From Gibbula magus (lineage: Eukaryota; Mollusca; Gastropoda; Trochida; Trochidae), in the NCBI GenBank assembly GCA_936450465.1, contig OW388294.1, positions 71,706,075-71,770,074 of the forward strand: a stretch of 64,000 nucleotides of DNA. The letters run 5' to 3'. The notes beneath the pieces are model-generated. The model worked only from the letters and a program-made list of their open reading frames with translations, did not search any database and was not told the origin of the DNA. Below are positions 55,363 through 64,000 of this stretch, one piece after another (the stretch's first letter is position 1; each line of letters starts with the position of its first letter). Position numbers and translations under genes: made by a program.

Positions 55363-58300
55363 GACACACAGACAAACGGACTGAATAGACGAGTGAATGA
55401 TTGCTTCTAGTGCTGAGGCTGTGAAAGATATGTGTTTGTTTTTTTCTTGCTGGATTCTTTTGGGGAGTTTCTTCATCTCTGCTCTTGGATACCACCAGTT
55501 TACAGAAGAAGAATCATTGTAACAGGGGGATAATCAAAAGATTTAAACGGAACATTTGGCTTTTCATTCGGTCCATCTTTGTTGGAGTGAGATTTTAAAA
55601 CCTTTTTAAAAGCATGTGGCTTTAAATATGTTAACTTTATTCAAATAATTTTGAATTTAAAAAAAACCCAAAGACTATAATACTATCAACCATAAATGTG
55701 CATACTAATTATTTAGTTTTTTATGCAATTTTTGGTTGAAAAAGACATGTCGAGAAAGGAGTTATTTGAGAAAAAAACAAAACAATGAGAAAAGTAATTG
55801 TAAAATATTTCCTCCTAACTTCTTTTATTTTTCATCCAGTCATGTTTTCTCTTGTGTTTTCCATTTCTAAATGCCAGTAAATGCAAGATTAATAATGCCA
55901 CAAATTTCATAAAATTACATGATATACTATACAACATCAAGGATAAAGTCCCATAATCCTCCCGACACGATCTATTCAATGAATCCAGTAAGATGATTTT
56001 AGAAGCATCACTTCGAGGACCGGCCTGGACAATACAGCTGTGTTTGACTCCAAATGGATATACGGTGCTCACAGGACTGTTGGTTGTGACATGTTCAACA
56101 ACCAGAACTAAGTATTTTGTTTGCAAGTATTTTAAATTGCTATTTATTTCTGTTGTACATAGTCAGTCAACTCTGTACAGTTAGACAGCTTGTCTAGACC
56201 TATATGTGAGAGGAGGTGGGCGGAACATGATATCTCACGTTGTCGACAAAATCATTTAGTCTTTTATATTTGAGATTTGTCAGCAAAGGTTCCAACCAAC
56301 TGATTTTAACTTTATGATTACCATACTCCCAATTAATTATTAACTGATTACTAGAAGATCCAAAGATAATTTGAGGGATAATCCATCCTTTGCAAGTGGC
56401 CTGTCCCTATGTTAACAATCTGTGATTTCTGTAAATTTGCCACTCAGAATGGTCCTGTGCTAATTAGAAGTGAAATTGATAAAACAATTGTTCCAATACA
56501 GGTCTTAGTGCTTGGATTGTTTACTGGAATGGTTCTGGATAGTAAGTTATAAATATTTATTTTAAAATTATTTTAATTTTAGAAACAATTGATATATATC
56601 AGATTACTTTATATATTTGATTAATATCATTTTGAATTATGAACTATGGTCAACTTTTTAAAGAGAATCTGGAAATGCATATGAATGTCCAATGAAACTT
56701 TCAGACCCCTTGCAAATGTGCCCTGATACAAAAGTTATATAGTCTATAGTTTATACACTGACTTACAATCTCCTGAGACTATGAGAGCCTTGTGCAAGTG
56801 TAATGATGGCCGATCTCTGAAAGATGAAATTTTGATTATTATTTGTGTAAAATCGGTGATTAAGATAATCATGAAAATGGAGGTTGAAACTTTGCGACAT
56901 CACAATCGTAAAAAAAGAGTACTAGTTTTATATTAATTTAAAAAAATTGTAGATAAATCTTTGTTTTTGACACAACTGGGATGATCCATGTTTCCGCCTG
57001 CATGTGATATTGGCTGTTTTGTGTCTCCTGTATGAGTGTCCGTGAAGGAGAGAGAGAGAGAGAGAGCCACCGTCTCGCTCCCTGGTACATGTAGCTACAA
57101 GGTAGCTCTACTAAACAGAGGTACATGTGAATGTCTCCTCCGAATCAATTAACATGGGGAATAGTCATGTGCCAAATGTCTTGTTTTTTGTTAAAATTGT
57201 TGATTTGAATAATTAAGATTGTTATCAAGGCTGTTTCAAAGGTATGTTTCCTTGACTCGGGATGTGGCTGTCTAAATATTGGGTTTGAGCATTCTATAAA
57301 ATTATTTAGATATTAATAATTTATTCTAAAGTTAACTTTTGTGAAACAAGAATTTCTATTTATGTTCAATTGTGAACAACTCTGAACTTCAAAATGATAA
57401 TTATCTCCATAAAAATTAGACTCTATTACAGTATTTTGATGAAGGCAAAAGTTAATAGTTGAATTAGAATGTATGTTATGAAATATACTTAAGATTATTA
57501 AAAAAAAACCTCAAGAGAAGCTTCAGAAGTTAGGGAAGGATCCCTTGCACAAAGCTACCTTAGCACTGAGTCATTACTTTACCAATTATTGGACTTTAGC
57601 ACCAAGTTGAAATCTGTCTAAGGGTCTGGGCCCAGACAAGTATGAGTTGTCTCCCCTGTGTGTCAATAATGCCTTTATCTACACACCAAGTGCTATGTGG
57701 AGCAATAGACTGTTCTAGCTAACTCAGGGTTAATGTTTCAAGCCATAGATCTACATATCACCCTGGAGGTGAAGGTCACTCCTGGCATGTTAGGATTACC
57801 TGCCCCTGATTACAAGTAGTATGCATCAGATCGGTAATAAATCCTGCCCAAATGGAGAAACAAACAATACTATCAATGCTTTTTCTCTTTGCTGCTTTTT
57901 CATAATATTCACATGCAACAGTTAACCCATTGGCTAGAAACAGCAATCTACAGTAAAAGAGAATCAAGTAAACATACCTACAGAGATAAGTATATAGTTC
58001 TACAGTGATGACTTGTTCAAATATTTACATGGGTTCATGTTCTTACAGCAGAGAGTCAATTCAAATCTTAAAGGTTTAGTTTTACAAATCTACAAACCAA
58101 GCAGGTAATTGAAGGATGCAGGAATAGGCACTCTGCCTTTAGGGTGAATGTAGATCAAAGGATTGGAACATAACTCTTAAGTTCCAAAGGTTTATGACAG
58201 ACAGGTGGACGAACAGACATTCAGTTGTGTCTCTGTTGTTAGTGCCTTATCCTTCTGTCTCCTCCCAACTCCAACCTTGTGAACTGTGTGTATTAAATCT

Positions 58301-61300
58301 GATCTATGTATTTATTATGTTCATATTGTACAGGAGACAAGTGTTATACCATGTGCTATAGGACAAGGACAGTGGTTACAAGCTAGCTCACTCCAACACC
58401 CTGTAACACTTTGTAACACACTGTAACACACTGTAACACAATGTTGCAGTGAGCTATACATATGAGCTGTGTCGCAGTACAGATACCTGCACCTACAAGA
58501 TGTGAAATTTATTAATATTTATATCTAGTTTTTGTCAAATTAGAAGATTTGTGTTGTTTCATATCATGCCTTCACTGTTGTGCTAGATGCACTGATCATG
58601 TGTTAGCAGTTCAAGTCGTCTGAACCATGTCCAATGTTGGATATGAGCTCTCCCACTAACTCATGCTTTGCTTCTAGATGAACTGCTTCTGTTTAAATAT
58701 CAAATCTGTGGGTGATGTTATGCAAAGTTTCACATCTCCTGTTCGACTGATCATCATCATATCATTTTCCTCTTCTTTCTTGCTCTATTTCCATGACATG
58801 TTGCTGATGAAATCTGGTTCTATTAATGAGAATGCATTTATAAAGCTTCTAACATCTCGTAGACTCAATATTCAGTGCTCTATGTGCCCTCGAACATTAA
58901 TGTTCCTCGGGGTCACTCAACCAATGCTGCCACTCTCAGCGATGTGTTCAATCGTCCTCTCAAGTTAACCAGTGCTATTTCTCTCTTGATTGAGTTCATC
59001 TAAACAAGCTTTGTTCCTGGATGATCAACTGAGGGGGTCATTTTGAACAATCCAGAACTGATTGGACTCGTTGTGATGGTAAAGCCAAAAGAGTGGGCAA
59101 ATATCCACAGGACCCCCACGAGGAACATCACTGCAAACCATTTGTAATTACAAATTTAATAATTCTTTTCTTTTCCTGATTTGAAATAACCTTACTAATT
59201 TCCTAGAACAAGATTTTCTATCAACTCTTAGCGCTAAGTTAAATACTGTATGTTAACATTGGCTAACAACTATCTTAGTACCAAGAGAGCTTCTGGTTCT
59301 GGATAAAGGGAATGATATTGTCAATGTGGAGATGTATTTTTCTGCTTCTGTTTCGAAGAACAATGTTCTTTAATCAGTTTTGTTATATTTCGTGGAAAGG
59401 TACAAACTCCTCATAAACTATTCCAACTTGAGCAGTATGTTGATATTTTGTGATAAATTGGAACCAGAATTATCTTTTGTATGAAATGAAAGACAGGTTG
59501 TTATGCCTCCACTCTTGGGTAATTGTGTATCATTTAACGTATATTTAACTATGACAGGTTTATAAAGTGTATTTGTTATCCAGTATGATGAAATCCTACC
59601 AATGTTGCCATGACAACAGCCGATGTGATAATGTTTTTAAACACGCCTGTGAGTCCCACCCAGATAGAGTCCCATCAAAGATATTATCATATTGTATTTT
59701 AAACTTGGAACTGCATTTATTTTCACCTTCATTTAAATATCAAGAATATTTTTAGCACTTGGATGACATTTTAAGTTATTGATTATTTCTTTAATTATGT
59801 AATATCTGTTCATATCCAAGAGAAACATAATTTTTTTTGTTTCATTATATTCTAGTTAAACCTAAAGTATTTTTTTTAGACATTTATGTTTGTATTCCAT
59901 CAATTATGCATAGTCAATATATTTCTTTTTCTCAAGGCAATCAGACAGTGTCAGTACACCATGTCATTAAACTTTATGTACACGTATTGTACAAGTACAT
60001 TTACAAAGTATTGTTTTTAAAACTGTTTATAATCTTTTGTGGACTTCTTTTTTACAGTCACGTCCATTTATTTTGAATTTTGTCCATATATAAGGAAAGC
60101 CGTAAATATATTAGCTGATTTTTTCAAGTATATTATCATTAAAAAATACTTATCACTGCCTATTTATTCACTGCCACAAAATGCAATTTCATCAAATCAA
60201 TTCAACTTTCATTTACAAAGCAAATGAATGTTTTTTTAGTCCCAGATAAAAACTGTTATATCTATGTTATAGCCATCCCCTGCTGCAGTTTGTGACTGCT
60301 GAGAATTAGGTGGTTTGATGTATGAACTGAATTCAGTATTAACCATGTCATTTCAGAGAGCAATGCACCGTCTTTGTTCACCTTTAGTTGAGCTGATAAC
60401 TTACGCTTCCCATTTCATGACAGGTCATGTTCCTCAGTTCCTCTGCTGTACATAAGATTGTTTGTTCCCTATTCATGATCATTTGTTCCCAATGAAGGCG
60501 ACATCTTCATATGCAAAGTGTTCATGTTAACAGCCTGCATGCTCTGGTCAAGTTCATGTCGCCACTGCAAGGTTTCTGTGTAAAGAGTGGGTGATGTGTG
60601 TAATTAGAGCAACGAATTGTCCTTTAGGAAGCTATGTTCATTGTTCAAAGTTGTTAAATATCATTCTGCCTGTACATGCATTTTAAGAGGTTCAAATTTC
60701 TGCCTTTATGAGATGCAGATATTGTTGCTAAAATCAAAATATTAAGTGCCTAAATACCATATTTTAACAGATGTAAGATGTATATTACTGAAACTAAACT
60801 GTCCAAAGTACAATGTTCACGTTTACTTTGTTCATGTGTACTATCAAATATCTTGAGGTATCTTTCTATTAGTGATTTTCCATAAGGAACAGCAGAATTA
60901 TTTGAGTTTACTGCAAGCATTGTTCATATGGATGGTGGAAACACAATTGTTGCAGAACATTTTTGACAGAATATATCTGTCTCTCATCTGTCTGAAAGTT
61001 TATGGCCTTGCACTGTTTCATTGTGTCTGTGTACACTTATAGTTACTATGTACATATGTACAGTGAGTTGTGTACAGTATCCATCCCCAGGAGAAATGAC
61101 GTAACATCGCCTCCCTTCCCAGAGTTCCCTGCCCCCTTACCCCGACCCAATCTAGTCTAGTAACAAGGCAAGGCATCGACAGCATGTTATTAAGTGCATA
61201 TATTGTAGTGCAATTTATTTATAAAATTTGTGAAATCAACCAAACTCGGATCGGTGTGATCAAGGTTAAAATAACATTACAATTCAACTCGTCACAGTCT

Positions 61301-61890
61301 TTCGTGTGATCCTTTATTCTTTGATAATTTCATTACTGTTTGTATCATTGAAGATCCCTCTTATAATTTTTTGTAATATATTAAGCATTAGACTGGTGAT
61401 ACGTTTTAATGGAGGTAGAGCCTTGGTTGTGAGGTTATTTATATTTCTCATATTTATTTATACCTGAAGAAACACAGGATGGTTGTGATGTATTTTGTAG
61501 ATATAGGTCAGGCTCCAGATTTTCGAAGCCTTAAGTCTTAGGAATGTCTTCATCAGTGTAAATGTATCACATTTCTGTTTGTTTGAGCACTGAAAGAGTT
61601 TCAACAATCTATGCTCAGAATCTCCCAAAATGGCTGTGATGTTGCAATGTGGAGTGCCATAGATTAAAGAAAAAAACTGAAATTCGTTTTTGACAAACGG
61701 AATACTAAAGATTAAAATTGTTAGATTGAACCATACTTGGGTTAGTGAGTGGATCACACGAGAGACTGTGACTGTGTACTGGGCTGTACAGTTCTGTGTC
61801 TGTACAGACAGCGGACAGACAGACTGCCAGACAGACGAGTCTTCTACAGTCAGGATCACGCATGGTCAGTGTTAACAATCATAATACAAA
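55363..61890 (+). other. 3' UTR and/or downstream intergenic sequence
   Basis: Directly follows the stop codon. No coding exon recognised. AT-rich, with (GA)n at 57049-57066 and a CACTGTAACA tandem repeat at 58399-58440. Long mollusc 3' UTRs are possible, but where the transcript ends cannot be seen. The ORFs in this stretch lack motifs. Confidence 0.5.
58399..58442. repeat. Short tandem repeat, ACACNCTGTA x 4
   Basis: CCTGTAACACTTTGTAACACACTGTAACAC-type 10-bp units; downstream of the gene. Confidence 0.8.
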
Positions 61891-61896
61891 AATAAA
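61891..61896 (+). terminator. Candidate polyadenylation signal AATAAA
   Basis: AATAAA followed ~25 bp later by the GT-rich TTGTGTTGTTCTTCTGG (61918-61935), the usual cleavage-site layout. It is 6.5 kb beyond the stop, and other A/T-rich variants occur earlier, so whether it belongs to this gene is unknown. Confidence 0.25.
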
Positions 61897-63381
61897 ATTA
61901 TAAAAATAGACATCAAGACTTGTGTTGTTCTTCTGGTAGTCATTTTTATGAACTCTCAATCACAGTAAATATATTTGTTAGCGAACGTCAGGGGAAATTT
62001 CAGTACTTAGCAAAATTTGAAAAACATATCATAGTTTGGTCATAGTTTGATCCAGAAACCCTTATTACAAAGACTTCATTGCTTGATCTCTAATAGTATA
62101 TGAAAGGGAATAAAAACCCCACATCATTTCAGTATAATTCATAGAACCCTTCTGTGAAACATTAATGTAAAGAAGAGATCGCTTGTAAAGTGCACATCCA
62201 CAATGAACATATTTACATGTCCTTGACAAAATTAAGAAAATCTGTACTAATGGACATGTAATATTCCCAGATGGTACTGATAAGTTGATTGTGTAAAGAT
62301 AAAACAGATCTAGAACAGAACAGCATTTCTAAGGGGCATTAAAATGGAACAGGTAACACTTCAAATATATGTAATGATCTACATTTTATTTGATTTTTAA
62401 ATCACAGGCCTTTTTAGACTTATTGAGAATTGCGGAACCCCCCCACTGAAGTTCCTTGCAGGATCATAGTTTGTTCATTTGGTGCTCAACCCCCTCAAAT
62501 ATTGACGTGATAGGCATTATTCCCTAACCTTTAAACGACTTCTCCGAAATCAGTTGACAAAGAAGCTGAACTAACTTCTTTGTTACATGGAGACTTCCAT
62601 TTGTTTATTTTGATCCAACCTCAGATGTGGGCATGGCAGACTAAAATACTTAAACGATTTCTTCCAAAGAACCACTCATGTTTGAAATCTCAAATTTTGG
62701 AAAATAATCTTTGGATGGAAACTAATTATAAGACTTGTAAATTATATTACTTTACATCCAAAAATAAAAATAAGGGAATGCAGGGGGTGCAAAATAAAGT
62801 GGATCCTAGGGCTATCATTAAATGTAGAAGGTCATTGTCGTGACCTTTCAATGTTATGACTGTAGCACCAATATTAAGCCAAATACAGCTTATATAACCT
62901 TGATTCAGTGATATGAGGTATAACAAGTGCGGTCAAATAAGGATGGAAAACAGTCGAACCAACCACAAATTGCAACACAAATAATTAAAATATTAATCAT
63001 TTTGAATTTCGAAATAAAACATAGATAATTCAAATCACATGATGAGATCATTCTAATTAGTGCATTTGAAAAGCTATGTTTACGAATTTAACATACTTTA
63101 TGTAAGTGATTAAACAGGGCCCTTGAAGATTAAGAAATTACATGTAGTGGGTATATAGTAGCACGAAAACGTGAGACAACTTTGGATTCAACTCCTTGTT
63201 TAGATTTTGACATTGATTAATGAACATTGGCAAATATATAGAAAAATTATTTACAAATTGTTTAAGATAAGACAATAGCTGGTCAGACCGCCGTTTCGCT
63301 CCAAAAACAATGTTATTTGCCGAGACATTGAACAAAAACTAGATTGTCGTGGAGTTCTTCAGATAGCTTCAAACATTTTCC
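61897..63381. other. Downstream non-coding sequence
   Basis: ORF 62580-62843 (87 codons) has no recognised motif. 62430-62500 (GGAACCCCCCCACTG... CAACCCCCTCAAA) vaguely recalls the G/C-run MITEs. Nothing else supported. Confidence 0.45.
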
Positions 63382-63915
63382 ATGACTCGGTCGTTTCTAA
63401 TCTGCAATATATTTGATTCTAGCTTTTCAAATGTGTCCTTGAAGATTTGCCAAATATTTTCAATGGAGTTCTGCTCTGATGAAATGACAAGAATATTATA
63501 TTTTGCATGTCATTTCAAGAAATTAATGTTTTGGTGTGCGCTTATGTCATGTCTTGTTGTATAACAATCAAATGTCCACTTTATCCAGTATTTGAATACA
63601 GCACAACCTTTTGTAAAAGTTTATAGTATTTCCTCTAATCAATGCGACCAGTAATTTTCAAAAACGGCTTTAAACCTAATTTTACAATCTCATCCACGCC
63701 ATCAGAGACGACAAAAACATTGATTTCGGCCGGATGCTAACTGCAACTTGAAATCTGACAATAACTCAATATAATGATACTCAAAGGTAACACCGATGTT
63801 CTTCTTCACTGATTTCAACCCTGTTTCTTAAAAAGTCCATAGTTTGCTTCCGTTTTCAACGTCACATCGTTAAAGAGGAAGTCGTCTGCTACGTGACCCT
63901 GCCAAACGACAGGGT
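63382..63915 (-). pseudogene. Decayed Tc1/mariner-type transposase
   Basis: On the minus strand, fragments in shifting frames follow the order of a Tc1/mariner DDE/D catalytic domain. They are VADDFLFNDVTLKTEAN (about 63860-63910), VFVVSDGVDEIVKLGLKPFL (63665-63719), YYKLLQKVVL (about 63600-63635), IQQDMT.AHT (63540-63565; family form QQDNAPAHT, with the second catalytic Asp) and NSIENIWQIFK (63441-63470; family form LNPIENxW, preceding the third acidic residue). At least two frameshifts and several stops interrupt it. No terminal repeats were located. A shared retroelement origin is less likely given the QQD and IENxW motifs. Confidence 0.6.
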
Positions 63916-64000
63916 GACAATGCTGAGAATATCATACTTATGTCAGAAATGCAGGGTATTAACAAACAATGATGAAAACACTGAGCGGCAACACAACTAC

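Noticed and set aside
55815..56126. 103-codon minus-strand ORF downstream of the gene
   Set aside because: No motif or splice structure; probably chance in AT-rich sequence.

Overview
This is a stretch of an animal nuclear genome. The coding sequence is split into short GC-richer exons with GT-AG introns, set in AT-rich, repeat-dense DNA. The tRNA-derived SINEs with a GGCGTTAAAC-type 3' end and (CACCT)n or (ACTC)n tails, and the Helitron-like elements built on 'TCCGTCCGTCCG', are typical of marine molluscs. I infer a mollusc, perhaps a gastropod; this rests on recalled repeat style, not a database match.

The window holds one clear protein-coding gene, on the + strand. Twenty-one exons between 25928 and 55362 join without a frame break into 927 codons (926 residues plus stop). 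They encode a RhoGEF (DH) domain (exons 1-6), a PH domain carrying a large insert (exons 7-12), an acidic proline-rich linker (exons 14-15) and a WD40-like beta-propeller (exons 13 and 15-21). The order and several exact blocks identify the C-terminal half of an ARHGEF17 (TEM4) orthologue. Exon numbers here are local: the vertebrate protein has a long N-terminal half, so upstream exons should lie before base 1 or be unrecognised in the first 25.9 kb.

Layout: 1-1340 is a ~31/32-bp satellite. 1341-25927 is non-coding, with a 1.48-kb TTAA-flanked element, two TTAA-type MITEs, SINEs, a Helentron-like element, a mariner-type MITE and a 100-bp foldback. 25928-55362 is the gene, whose introns carry the same repeat families. 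55363 to about 61.9 kb is 3' UTR and/or intergenic DNA. 63.38-63.92 kb holds a decayed Tc1/mariner transposase on the minus strand.

The most unusual observation is that tandem duplications in this gene repeatedly take in or abut splice junctions. The exon 7 acceptor plus the first 26 exon bases lies in eight upstream copies of a 70-bp unit. The exon 2 donor has three downstream copies on an ~88-bp period, one of which forms a potential in-frame 42-nt exon. The exon 5 acceptor ends a ~71-bp repeat. Exon 8 is preceded by a duplicated acceptor-like 20-mer, and exon 9 by seven copies of a 29-bp unit. No prokaryotic feature, CRISPR array or rRNA was seen.
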